A program made the position numbers and the translations under genes. From Xanthobacter oligotrophicus (GTDB lineage Bacteria; Pseudomonadota; Alphaproteobacteria; Rhizobiales; Xanthobacteraceae): a stretch of DNA of 64,000 nucleotides. The DNA lies in the NCBI RefSeq assembly GCF_008364685.1, contig NZ_VTTL01000001.1:372001-436000 (forward strand), read 5' to 3'. The notes below the pieces were generated by a model, which saw nothing but the letters and a program-made list of their open reading frames with translations, was not told where the DNA came from and searched no databases. Shown here one piece after another: positions 32,446 to 40,698 of the stretch (its first letter is position 1; the number at the start of each line of letters is the position of its first letter).

Positions 32446-33168
32446 TCAGTGGGCGTGGCCGAGATAGGCCGCGCGCACCGCCGGGTCGTTCTTCAGCATG
32501 GCGGCGGGGCCGTGGGCGGCGAGGCGGCCGTTCTCCATCACATAGCCGAAGTCGGCCACCTCCAGCGCGGCGGCGGCAAACTGCTCCACCAGCAGCATGG
32601 TGATCTTGTCTTCCTTCAGCCGGGCGATGGTGGCGAACACCTCCGCCACCAGGCGCGGGGCAAGGCCCATGGAGGGCTCGTCGAGCAGCAGCACGCGCGG
32701 GTTCAGCATCAGCGCGCGGGCCATGGCCAGCATCTGCTGCTCGCCACCGGAGAGGGTGCCGGCAAGCTGGTTGCGCCGCTCCGCAAGGCGGGGGAACAGG
32801 GCGAACATGCGGTCGAGATCGGCCTCCACGTCGCCGCGCGGCCGCGCCCCGGTGAGGCGCGGGAAGGCGCCCAGCAGCAAATTGTCGAGCACGCTCTGGG
32901 TGGGGAACACTCGCCGGCCCTCGGGCGAGTGGGCAAGGCCCTTCTTGGTGATCTTGAACGCCGGCAGGCCGGTGAGATCCTCCCCCGCGAGGCGCACCGA
33001 GCCGGATTCCGGCACGATCATGCCGGAGACGGCGCGCAGGGTCGTGGTCTTGCCGGCGCCGTTGGAGCCGATGAGGGTGACGAGCTGGCCTTCCTCCACG
33101 GTGAGGCTGAGGCCGTGCAGCACCTTCACCTTGCCATAGCCGGCGACGAGATCGGTGACTTCCAGCAT
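32446..33168 (-). CDS. livF: Branched-chain amino acid-type ABC transporter ATP-binding protein LivF
   Basis: This 240-residue ATPase has Walker A GSNGAGKTT near residue 35, the signature LSGGEQQMLAMARAL and Walker B LLLDEPSMGLAP. TAGGAGGGCGCC precedes ATG 33168. It ends the second liv operon (substrate-binding protein, livH, livMG fusion, livF), 9 nt after the fusion gene. Its C-terminal segment is the intact counterpart of the relic at 30465-30572. Function is ATP hydrolysis on the cytoplasmic face for import of an unidentified solute. Confidence 0.93.
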   Translation of the reverse strand: MLEVTDLVAGYGKVKVLHGLSLTVEEGQLVTLIGSNGAGKTTTLRAVSGMIVPESGSVRLAGEDLTGLPAFKITKKGLAHSPEGRRVFPTQSVLDNLLLGAFPRLTGARPRGDVEADLDRMFALFPRLAERRNQLAGTLSGGEQQMLAMARALMLNPRVLLLDEPSMGLAPRLVAEVFATIARLKEDKITMLLVEQFAAAALEVADFGYVMENGRLAAHGPAAMLKNDPAVRAAYLGHAH

Positions 33169-33177
33169 GGCGCCCTC

Positions 33178-35169
33178 CTATTCCGCCGCGACGGCGGCGC
33201 CGCCGAGATAGGCCTCGATCACGCGCGGGTCGGCCTGCACCGCGGCCGGCTTGCCCTCGGCGATCTTCTGGCCGAAATCCAGCACCGTGACCGTGTCGCA
33301 CAGGCCCATGACCACATCCATGTGGTGCTCGATGAGCACCAAAGTGACGCCGGCGTCGCGCACCTTGCGGATGATCTCCACCAGATGCTTGATATCAGGC
33401 GCGGTCAGGCCCGCCGCCGGCTCGTCGAGCAGCAGCAGGTCCGGGTCCAGCGCCAGCGCGCGGGCGATCTCCAAGAGGCGCTGCTTGCCGTAGGGCAGGT
33501 TGCGCGCCTCCTCGTTGGCAAGGTCGGCAAGGCCCACGAAGGCGAGCAGGCTCATGGCCCGCTCGCGCGCCGCCTTCTCCTCCCGCCGGATGCGCGGCAG
33601 GCCCAGCGCCACCTCGGCGAAGGTGGCGCGATAGGTGTGGTGGAGGCCCACCAGCACGTTCTCGATCAGCGTCAGCTCGGCGAAGAGCTGCACGTTCTGG
33701 AAGGTGCGCGCGATGCCCTGCGCCGCGATGTCGGAGGAGGTGCGTCCTGCGATGTCCTGGTCCTTGAAGCGGATGGACCCCGCGGTGGGCACATAGATGC
33801 CGGTGAGCACGTTCATCATGGTGCTCTTGCCGGACCCGTTGGGGCCGATGAGGCCGTGGATGGTGCCCGGCTTCACCTCGATGGACACGGTGTCGAGGGC
33901 TTTCAGGCCGCCGAACTGCATCACCACCCCGTCCACGTGGAGCAGCACGCCCTCGCGGGCGGCGGCGGTGGCGGTGACCGGCTTGGCGGTGGCCTCCGCC
34001 TCGATGACCGCATGGGTCTTCACCAGGTTCGGCCAGAGCTGGGCGGCGGCCTTCTTCAGGAAGCCGACGATGCCGTCCGGCAGGTAATAGACCACGAACA
34101 GGATCATCACGCCGAAGATGGCGAGCTTGTAGTCCGTGATCTTCTCCAGGAGCAGCGAGAAGGCGAAGAAGGCAAGGCACAGCACCACCGGAATGGCGGT
34201 CTGCACCCGGTGCTCCGGATTGCGGATGAAGCTGCGCGCCCCCGCGATCAGCGCGATCACTGCAATGGCGCCGGCGATGTAGCGGAACAGCACGATGTCG
34301 GAGAGCAGGTTCGGCAGGAACACAATGATCACCGCGCCGATGATGGGGCCAAGGCGCGACTTGCGCCCGCCCACCGTCACCGCCAGCAGGAACTGCACCG
34401 AAAGTTCGAAGCCGAAGTTGTTCGGCGCGATATATTGCTCCGAATAGGCGAACAGCGCCCCCGCAAGCCCGGCAAAGCCCGCCGACACCACGAAGGCGAT
34501 CACCTTGTGCTTGTAGACGCTCACGCCCATGCAGTCGGAGGCGATGGGGCTGTCGCGCAGCGCCTCGAAGGCGCGGCCGAGGTGCGAGGCCAGGATCCGG
34601 TTGATCACCAGAAGGGTGAGCACCAGCGCGACCGCGGCGATGTAGAAATACTCCACCTCCTTCATGCGCTTCAGCGACATGTCGAACAGCGGGATGGTGT
34701 CGCCGAGCCAGCGCAGGTCGAGAAACAGAGGGGTGGTCAGCTTGATGCCGAGGGGACCGTTGGTGAGGTCCGTCATCTCGTTGATGAGGATCTGCACGAT
34801 GGTGCCGAAGGCCAGTGTCACCATGGCGAGATACGGCCCGGTCACCCGCAGCGCCGGCAGCGCCAGCACGATGCCGAACAGGGCCGTGACGATGATCGCC
34901 AGGGGCAGCGCCGGCCAGAAGCCGATGCCGAAATGCATGGCCAGGCACCCGGCCGTATAGGCACCGATGCCGAACAGCGCGGCATGGCCGATGGACACCT
35001 CACCCGTATAGCCGAACACCACGTCCAGCCCCAAAAGGAGGATGGCGTAGATGGCGATGGTGATGGTGAGGTGCAGGTAATAGGGGCTCGTCACCCAGAA
35101 CGGCAGCACCGCCAGCGCGGCGAGGCCGAGGATCGGGAAGCCGGAAGAGAGGATGCGTCGCGCCAGCAT
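33178..35169 (-). CDS. Fused LivM permease-LivG ATPase (second copy)
   Basis: This 663-residue fusion has a LivM membrane domain (about 1-330, with GYTGEVSIGHAALFGIGAYT), a longer linker with two extra hydrophobic segments (about 335-375), and a LivG ATPase domain (about 405-663). The ATPase carries Walker A GPNGSGKST near residue 442, PYGKQRLLEIARAL and LLLDEPAAGL. AAGGTGTGAGGCC precedes ATG 35169, 4 nt after the livH stop. It is 56 residues longer than the other fusion and clearly diverged, so the two operons are not a recent duplication. Confidence 0.9.
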   Translation of the reverse strand: MLARRILSSGFPILGLAALAVLPFWVTSPYYLHLTITIAIYAILLLGLDVVFGYTGEVSIGHAALFGIGAYTAGCLAMHFGIGFWPALPLAIIVTALFGIVLALPALRVTGPYLAMVTLAFGTIVQILINEMTDLTNGPLGIKLTTPLFLDLRWLGDTIPLFDMSLKRMKEVEYFYIAAVALVLTLLVINRILASHLGRAFEALRDSPIASDCMGVSVYKHKVIAFVVSAGFAGLAGALFAYSEQYIAPNNFGFELSVQFLLAVTVGGRKSRLGPIIGAVIIVFLPNLLSDIVLFRYIAGAIAVIALIAGARSFIRNPEHRVQTAIPVVLCLAFFAFSLLLEKITDYKLAIFGVMILFVVYYLPDGIVGFLKKAAAQLWPNLVKTHAVIEAEATAKPVTATAAAREGVLLHVDGVVMQFGGLKALDTVSIEVKPGTIHGLIGPNGSGKSTMMNVLTGIYVPTAGSIRFKDQDIAGRTSSDIAAQGIARTFQNVQLFAELTLIENVLVGLHHTYRATFAEVALGLPRIRREEKAARERAMSLLAFVGLADLANEEARNLPYGKQRLLEIARALALDPDLLLLDEPAAGLTAPDIKHLVEIIRKVRDAGVTLVLIEHHMDVVMGLCDTVTVLDFGQKIAEGKPAAVQADPRVIEAYLGGAAVAAE

Positions 35170-35173
35170 GGCC

Positions 35174-36076
35174 TCACACCTTCTTGATGGTGGCGCGGCC
35201 GAACAGGCCTGACGGTTTCAGCGACAGCACGAGCAGCAGGAGCACGAGGCCCGGCACGTCCTTGTAGCCGGTGGAGATGTAATAGCCGGTGAGGGTCTCG
35301 GTGATGCCGAGGATGAGCCCGCCCACGATCACGCCCATGCCGCTCGACAGGCCGCCGATGATGGCCACCGCGAACGCCTTCAGCCCCAGCACCGCGCCCA
35401 TGGTGGCGCCGGTGAGGGTGACCGGGGCGATGAGCACGCCGGCGAACGCCGCTGTCATGGAGGAGAGCGCATAGGAGAAGGTGATGACGCGCCGCGTGTC
35501 GATGCCCATCAGGCCAGCGGCGTCGCGGTCGTTGGCGGTGGCCACCACCGCCTTGCCGAAGATGGAGCGGCGGTTGAACACCTCCACCGCCAGCATGATC
35601 ACCAGCGCGCCCACGACGATGGCGATCTCCATGGGCTGGATGCGCACGCCGGCGATGTTGAGGGAGGCCTCGGGCAGGGGTGAGGGAAAGCGCAGCGCGT
35701 CGCGGCCCCAGATGTTCTCCGCCAGATTGCGGAAGATGATGCCGAGCGCGATGGTGGCCATGATCCAGCCGGCCTCGGAATTGGCCTTCACCGCCGGGCG
35801 CACGCCGAGCCATTCCACCACCGCCCCCTGGGCGAGGCCGAAGGCAAAGACGATGGGCAGCATCAGCAGATAGGCGAGCGGGGTGCCCAGCGCCTGGCCG
35901 ATGAGGAAGTTCACCGTGGTGAGCCCCACCAGCGCGCCCAGCATCAGGGCTTCGCCCTGGCCGAAGTTCAGCGTCTTGGAGGTGGCGAAGGTGAGCTGGT
36001 AGCTGAAGGCGATGACGCCATAGATCATGCCGACGGCGATGCCGCTGACGATGAGCTGCGAGAGGATGTTCATCAA
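35174..36076 (-). CDS. livH: ABC transporter permease LivH (second copy)
   Basis: This 300-residue membrane protein has the LivH features: GIAVGMIYGVIAFSYQ near the N-terminus, LNFGQGEALMLGALVG, and GLKAFAVAIIGGLSSGMG as the ATPase contact loop. About 8 hydrophobic helices are visible. GGAGA precedes ATG 36076. It follows the binding-protein gene after a 125-nt gap with GC-rich inverted repeats but no T-tract. It pairs with the fused LivM domain to form the channel. Confidence 0.92.
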   Translation of the reverse strand: MMNILSQLIVSGIAVGMIYGVIAFSYQLTFATSKTLNFGQGEALMLGALVGLTTVNFLIGQALGTPLAYLLMLPIVFAFGLAQGAVVEWLGVRPAVKANSEAGWIMATIALGIIFRNLAENIWGRDALRFPSPLPEASLNIAGVRIQPMEIAIVVGALVIMLAVEVFNRRSIFGKAVVATANDRDAAGLMGIDTRRVITFSYALSSMTAAFAGVLIAPVTLTGATMGAVLGLKAFAVAIIGGLSSGMGVIVGGLILGITETLTGYYISTGYKDVPGLVLLLLVLSLKPSGLFGRATIKKV

Positions 36077-36201
36077 GGGTCTCCGAAGCGCAAGACCCCG
36101 CGCCCCGCGCGGGAAGGGCCGCCGCCCGGCACGCGCGAGCGCACCGGGCGGACTTCTCGTCGCCGGCCGGCGAAAAGGCTGCCGGCCGTTCAGTCGGGAC
36201 C

Positions 36202-37422
36202 TCAGTTCTTGGGCTTCACCCGGATCGCCTTGTCGCCGGCGATGTCCTCGGGATGGGCAGCGACCACGCGGCCGCCCTTCACCAGGCCGAACACCGGGAT
36301 GTTGCCGGTGATGGCCTCATGGTCGGTGGCGCTGAAGGGGCGGTCGTAGACGGTGACCACGCCTTCCACCTTGGTGTTCAGGTTTTCCAGCGCCTCGCGG
36401 ACCTTGCGGCCGTCGGTGGAGCCGGCCTGGGTGATGGCGGCGGCGAGCAGGAACACGGAATCATAGCCCTGCGCGGCCGACACCGGGGACGGCATGCGGT
36501 CGATCTTGTAGGCCGCCTGATAGGCCTCGATGAAGGCCTTGCGCTTGGGGGTGTCGGGCAGCTGGATGAAGGTCTGGGGCATCATCGCGCCGTCGCCGTT
36601 GGGGCCGGCGGTGTCGATGAAGCTGGCCATGGACAGGGTCCAGGAGCCGATCATGGGCACCTTCCAGCCGAGCTTCGCCATGCCGTTGGCGATCTGCGCC
36701 AGCTCGGGGCCGATGGCGTAGGTGAGGATCACGTCGGCGCCGGCTTCCTTGGCGCGCAGCAGTTGCGCGGTCATGTCGGTGTCGCCGATGTTGAACTTCT
36801 CGGTGGCCACCGGCTTCACGCCGAGCGTCGCCAGCGCCTTCTCGAGGTCAGCGCGGCCGAGCTGGCCGTAATTGGTGCTGTCGGCAAGGATGGCCGGCTT
36901 CTTGGCGCCCTGCCGCTTCACCGCCTCATCCGCGATCATGACGCTCTGGATGGCGTCGCTGGCCGAGGTGCGGAAGATGTAGTTGGACTTGTTGTCCGGC
37001 GGCAGGAACTGCCTGGGGATGACCGAGCCGGTGGCCACGTTGTTGATCACCGGGATTTCCGCTTCCTGGTAGAAGCGCTGCGAGGCCAGGGCCACGCCGG
37101 TATTGATATAGCCGAGGGTGGCGACCACCCCTTCCTTGTTGATGAGCTCCTGGGCGATCTGCACGCCCACCTCGTTCTTGGCCTCGTCGTCGCGCTCCAC
37201 CAGCACCAGCTGGCGGCCGAGCACGCCGCCGTTCTTGTTGATCTCGGTCACCGCGAGCTTCACGCCGTCGCGCATGCTCACGCCCATGGAGGACGAACCG
37301 CCGGTGAAGGGGCCGCTGAGGCCGATCTTGATGGGTTCCGCGGCCACGGCGACGCCCGCGATGGAGACACCAGCCATGGCGATGCTTGCGGCGACCGCCG
37401 CAATCATTCCGCTCACTCGCAT
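36202..37422 (-). CDS. ABC transporter substrate-binding protein, LivK type (second copy)
   Basis: This 406-residue exported protein has a signal peptide (MRVSGMIAAVAASIAMAGVS, cleavage near AVAA-EP) and a type I binding fold. KIGLSGPFTGGSSSMGVSMR is the ligand-binding start. GGGAG lies upstream of ATG 37422. It heads the second liv operon and is divergent from the NrtA/SsuA-like gene. The shared 37423-37829 region carries palindromes that could act on either side. The ligand is unknown; branched-chain amino acids or small amides are typical. Confidence 0.92.
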   Translation of the reverse strand: MRVSGMIAAVAASIAMAGVSIAGVAVAAEPIKIGLSGPFTGGSSSMGVSMRDGVKLAVTEINKNGGVLGRQLVLVERDDEAKNEVGVQIAQELINKEGVVATLGYINTGVALASQRFYQEAEIPVINNVATGSVIPRQFLPPDNKSNYIFRTSASDAIQSVMIADEAVKRQGAKKPAILADSTNYGQLGRADLEKALATLGVKPVATEKFNIGDTDMTAQLLRAKEAGADVILTYAIGPELAQIANGMAKLGWKVPMIGSWTLSMASFIDTAGPNGDGAMMPQTFIQLPDTPKRKAFIEAYQAAYKIDRMPSPVSAAQGYDSVFLLAAAITQAGSTDGRKVREALENLNTKVEGVVTVYDRPFSATDHEAITGNIPVFGLVKGGRVVAAHPEDIAGDKAIRVKPKN

Positions 37423-37516
37423 GTTTCACTCCCTGCTTGCCCGGTTTTGAGGCTTTATTGGTTCGATCCGGCTTTTCGCCGGTTAGGCCTGAATCGTTTA
37501 GGCCAATTGACGACGA

Positions 37517-37572
37517 TGCACCAGTGCAACCTCCGTCTATTCACGCACCAGTGCGACTGGTATCGCAGTGCG
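37517..37572. promoter_or_regulatory. Three palindromic sites, candidate enhancer for the DctD-like regulator
   Basis: TGCACCAGTGCA (37517-37528), CGCACCAGTGCG (37544-37555) and CGCAGTGCG (37564-37572) are perfect inverted repeats with a common GCAC/GTGC core. The first two centres are 27 bp apart. They lie about 185-240 bp upstream of the -24/-12 promoter, a normal distance for a sigma-54 enhancer. They also lie 95-150 bp from the divergent liv gene. Confidence 0.6.
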
Positions 37573-37754
37573 GGATGAACGCAGGGGAAGATCGCGGGCT
37601 CCCTGACGCCCTCCTCGCCCCCGGCGACAAACCGCCGGCCCCACCCGCCAAGCGGCGGAAATCCGCCGCCCGCGCCCGGCGGCGCGGCCCGTCGTCGTCT
37701 AAATTTATTATGAATACCAATGATTTATAGAAAGAGGCGCGCCTTGCGCATGGC

Positions 37755-37770
37755 TGGCATGCGTGGTGCA
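37755..37770 (+). promoter_or_regulatory. Predicted sigma-54 (-24/-12) promoter
   Basis: TGGCATGCGTGGTGCA matches TGGCACG-N4-TTGCA at all positions but two, with GG and GC exactly 12 nt apart. Transcription would start near 37781, after the ATG at 37776, so the true start codon of the gene must be further downstream. Confidence 0.65.
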
Positions 37771-37829
37771 ATGGGATGGGACCATTCATCCAACCGGCCA
37801 TGAGAGCCGGCCCTCCCGGGAGAAGCGCC

Positions 37830-38840
37830 TTGCTCAAATCTCTTCGCACCTCTGCACCCGCGCGCCGTGTCGCCCGCCGTGGCGTCCACCTTGCCGCCCT
37901 TGTCGCCGCCTCGGCGGTGCTGGCGTTCGGCGCCCTGCCCGCCTCGGCGCAGGAGGTGATCCGCGTCGGCAACCTCAAGCTCGCCCATTTCGCCGGCGTC
38001 TCCTACATCAAGGAGATCGCGTCCAGCTGCGGCATCACCGTGGACCTGAAGATCTTCGCCAAGGGCCCGGACGTATTGCAGGCCATCATGGCCGGCGAGC
38101 TGGACGTGGGCGCCACCGCCTCCGAGGCTGCCATTTCCGGCCGGGGCAACGGCGCGCAGATCTACATCGTCGGCGGCTTCGCCAGCGGCGGCGCCCGCCT
38201 GTTGGCGGTGCCCGACAGCGGCATCAAGACGGTGGCGGACCTGAAGGGCAAGAAGGTGGGCGTCACTCGCGGCTCCATCCAGGAAGTGCTGCTGGCCGCC
38301 GAGATGGGCAAGGTCGGCCTCACGCCCAAGGACCTGACCATCATCTATCTGGGCTATCCCGACCTCAACCAGGCGCTGCTGCAGAAGCAGGTGGACGCCA
38401 TCATGCAGACCGAGCCGCAATCGGCCCAGGCCATCGCCCGCGGCTTCGGCGCCGAGATGCTGAAGCCCTACGACACCCCCATCGGCGCGCCGGTGCGCAC
38501 GCTGGTGATGAGCGAGAAGTTCTACAAGGGCAGCCCGGAAGCCGCGAAGAAGTTCATGGCCTGCTTCGTGAAGGCGCAGAAGACTTTCATGGACGATCCC
38601 AAGGCGGCCGAGAAGTTCGTGACCCAGGACGTGTTCAAGGGCCAGCTGACGGCGGAGGAATTCCAGGAAGCCCTCGCCAATTCGCCCTACACGCTGTCGA
38701 TCACCGCCGACCACATCCAGAAGACCACAGACGTGATGGCCAAGTACGGCATCGGCAAGATGTCGTCCCCCGCCAAGGCCGAGGACTGGGTGAAGCTCGA
38801 CCTGCTCGACGCCGCCAAGGCCTCCGCCGGCATCAACTGA
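37830..38840 (+). CDS. NMT1/SsuA/TauA-like periplasmic substrate-binding protein
   Basis: From TTG 37830 this is a 336-residue exported protein; from ATG 37776 it would be 354. TTG 37830 is preferred because GGGAGAAGCGCC precedes it and the predicted sigma-54 start point lies at about 37781; ATG 37800 is also possible. The N-terminus is a signal peptide (basic, then HLAALVAASAVLAFGAL, cleavage near ASAQ-E). A type II binding fold with VRVGNLKLAHFAG-like and LKGKKVGVTRGSIQE segments follows. It feeds the permease and ATPase genes directly downstream. Ligands in this family include sulfonates, nitrate, taurine, thiamine precursors and aromatic acids; the ligand here is unknown. Confidence 0.85.
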   Translation: MLKSLRTSAPARRVARRGVHLAALVAASAVLAFGALPASAQEVIRVGNLKLAHFAGVSYIKEIASSCGITVDLKIFAKGPDVLQAIMAGELDVGATASEAAISGRGNGAQIYIVGGFASGGARLLAVPDSGIKTVADLKGKKVGVTRGSIQEVLLAAEMGKVGLTPKDLTIIYLGYPDLNQALLQKQVDAIMQTEPQSAQAIARGFGAEMLKPYDTPIGAPVRTLVMSEKFYKGSPEAAKKFMACFVKAQKTFMDDPKAAEKFVTQDVFKGQLTAEEFQEALANSPYTLSITADHIQKTTDVMAKYGIGKMSSPAKAEDWVKLDLLDAAKASAGIN

Positions 38841-38850
38841 GGGCATCGCC

Positions 38851-39672
38851 ATGCACACGTCCCGCCTGAAATCCGTGGCGGAGGGCCTTGCCGTGCCCGT
38901 CGCCGCCCTCCTCCTGTGGCAGCTCGCCTGCTCGCTGGGGCTGGTCAACCCCATGGTCCTGCCCTCCCCGGTCGCGGTGGCCGTGCGCTGGTGGGCCTAT
39001 CTCGCCCCCATGGAGCCCTTCGATCCGGCCGCCGGCTCCTATCTTGCCTGGCTGTTCTCCGGCGAGATGATCCATGACGCCATCGGCTCGCTCACCCGCG
39101 TCGCCCTCGGCTTCTTCGTGGGGGCGGGGCTGGCTTTGCCGCTCGGCCTGTTCATGGGATCGAGCGACACCATCTACCGCCACATCAACCCCTTGATGCA
39201 GGTGCTGCGGCCCATCCCGCCCATCGCCTACATCCCGCTCTCCATCCTGTGGTTCGGCCTCGGCAATGCGCCGGCGGTGTTCCTCATCGCCATTGGCGCC
39301 TTCTTCCCGGTGCTCATGAACACCATCGCCGGCGTGCGGCACGTGGATGGCATCTACATCCGCGCCGCCCGGAGCCTCGGGGCGAGCCGCCTCACCATCT
39401 TCCGGCGGGTGATCCTGCCGGCGGCGACGCCCTACATCCTGTCGGGTGCGCGCATCGGCATCGGCACCGCCTTCATCGTGGTGATCGTGGCCGAGATGAT
39501 CGCGGTCAACAACGGCCTCGGCTTCCGCATTCTGGAGGCGCGCGAATACTTCTGGTCCGACAAAATCATCGCCGGAATGTTCACCATCGGCATCCTCGGC
39601 CTTGGCATCGACATGGCGGTGAGCCGCCTCAACAACCACCTGCTCCGCTGGCATCGCGGCCTGGAATCGTGA
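38851..39672 (+). CDS. SsuC/TauC-like ABC transporter permease
   Basis: This 273-residue BPD-type permease has about 6 membrane helices and the EAA-loop motif RAARSLGASRLTIFRRVILP near residue 170. GAGGGC precedes ATG 38851, 10 nt after the binding-protein stop. It should form a homodimeric channel with the ATPase encoded 10 nt further on. The short spacings mark a three-gene transporter operon under the predicted sigma-54 promoter. No feature separates nitrate, sulfonate or other substrates. Confidence 0.9.
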   Translation: MHTSRLKSVAEGLAVPVAALLLWQLACSLGLVNPMVLPSPVAVAVRWWAYLAPMEPFDPAAGSYLAWLFSGEMIHDAIGSLTRVALGFFVGAGLALPLGLFMGSSDTIYRHINPLMQVLRPIPPIAYIPLSILWFGLGNAPAVFLIAIGAFFPVLMNTIAGVRHVDGIYIRAARSLGASRLTIFRRVILPAATPYILSGARIGIGTAFIVVIVAEMIAVNNGLGFRILEAREYFWSDKIIAGMFTIGILGLGIDMAVSRLNNHLLRWHRGLES

Positions 39673-39682
39673 GGAACGCCCC

Positions 39683-40564
39683 ATGTCCCTGCAGCCTGCC
39701 TCCGTCGAAGCCCTCACCGAGCGCGCCATGCCCGTCACCCAACCCATGAGTGCGCCCAATGCGGGCACCGCAGCGCCCCACATCGTCGTCGAAGGCGTGG
39801 ACAAGCGCTTCGTCGTGCCCGGCGGCGAGATCGTTGCCCTGAAAGACATCGACCTCACCATCAACCGCGGCGAGTTCGTGTGCCTGCTCGGGCCCTCGGG
39901 CTGCGGCAAGTCCACGTTGCTCAACGCCATCGCCGGCTTCTCCGCCCCCACCAAGGGCACCATCGAGGTGGAGAAGCGCAAGGTGACCGCCCCCGGCCCC
40001 GACCGGGGCATGGTGTTTCAGGAATACGCGCTGTTCCCGTGGATGAGCGTGGCCGCGAACATCGCCTTCGGCCTTGAGATCAAGGGCATGAAGCGCGCCG
40101 ACATCGACGCGCGGGTGGCCGAGCTGCTCGCCATGCTGAAGCTCACCGAGTTCCGCGACCGCTTCCCCAAGGACCTGTCCGGCGGCATGCGCCAGCGCGT
40201 GGCCATCGCCCGCGTGCTCGCCCTCGACAGCCCGGTGATGCTGATGGACGAGCCGTTCGGCGCGCTCGACGCCCTCACCCGCCGCTCGCTGCAGGACGAA
40301 CTGATCCGCATCTGGTCGGCCACGGGCAAGACCATCGTGTTCGTCACCCATTCCATCGAGGAATCCATTTACCTCGCGGACCGCATCGTCGTGCTCACCT
40401 ACCGGCCGGGCACCATCAAGCGCGACATCAAGGTGGAGCTGCCGCGCCCGCGCGACAGCGCGTCGGCCGCCTTCAACGACCTGAAGCGGGAGCTGGGCGC
40501 CCTCGTCACCGCCGAGCAGCATCGCTTCGAGGAGGTGGAACTCAAAGGCTTGACCACCGACTGA
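39683..40564 (+). CDS. SsuB/TauB-like ABC transporter ATP-binding protein
   Basis: This 293-residue ATPase has Walker A GPSGCGKST near residue 71, the signature LSGGMRQRVAIARVLA, Walker B VMLMDEPFGALD and a switch His in FVTHSIEES. The first 30 residues precede the ATPase fold and are poorly conserved in the family; starts at 39728 or 39746 are possible, but GAGGAACGCC supports ATG 39683. It completes the transporter. A strong 12-bp GC hairpin at 40581-40609 follows the stop and may end the transcript before the sensor kinase gene. Confidence 0.91.
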   Translation: MSLQPASVEALTERAMPVTQPMSAPNAGTAAPHIVVEGVDKRFVVPGGEIVALKDIDLTINRGEFVCLLGPSGCGKSTLLNAIAGFSAPTKGTIEVEKRKVTAPGPDRGMVFQEYALFPWMSVAANIAFGLEIKGMKRADIDARVAELLAMLKLTEFRDRFPKDLSGGMRQRVAIARVLALDSPVMLMDEPFGALDALTRRSLQDELIRIWSATGKTIVFVTHSIEESIYLADRIVVLTYRPGTIKRDIKVELPRPRDSASAAFNDLKRELGALVTAEQHRFEEVELKGLTTD

Positions 40565-40580
40565 GCCGGGACGAGCATCC

Positions 40581-40609
40581 GCCGGCGCCCGGACCCACCG
40601 GGCGCCGGC
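40581..40609 (+). terminator. 12-bp GC hairpin after the transporter operon
   Basis: GCCGGCGCCCGG and CCGGGCGCCGGC pair perfectly around ACCCA, 17 nt after the ATPase stop. There is no T-tract, so it may only slow or partly stop transcription before the kinase gene. Confidence 0.5.
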
Positions 40610-40698
40610 CAGAATACCGGGCTAACATATAAGGCCCGCGCCAAGGCGGCCAAGCAGCCAGCGGCCAAGCGCGGCCAGGGAGCCGACGGACCAGGACC

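Noticed and set aside
32272-35187. 971-codon plus-strand open frame through the second liv operon
   Set aside because: It is antisense to livF and the livMG fusion, both with intact ATPase motifs, and its product is a His/Gln/Asp-rich shadow.
37776-37829. ATG 37776 as start of the SsuA-like protein
   Set aside because: It precedes the predicted sigma-54 start point and the first residues (GPFIQPAMRAGPPG) do not look like a signal peptide start. TTG 37830 has a better ribosome site.
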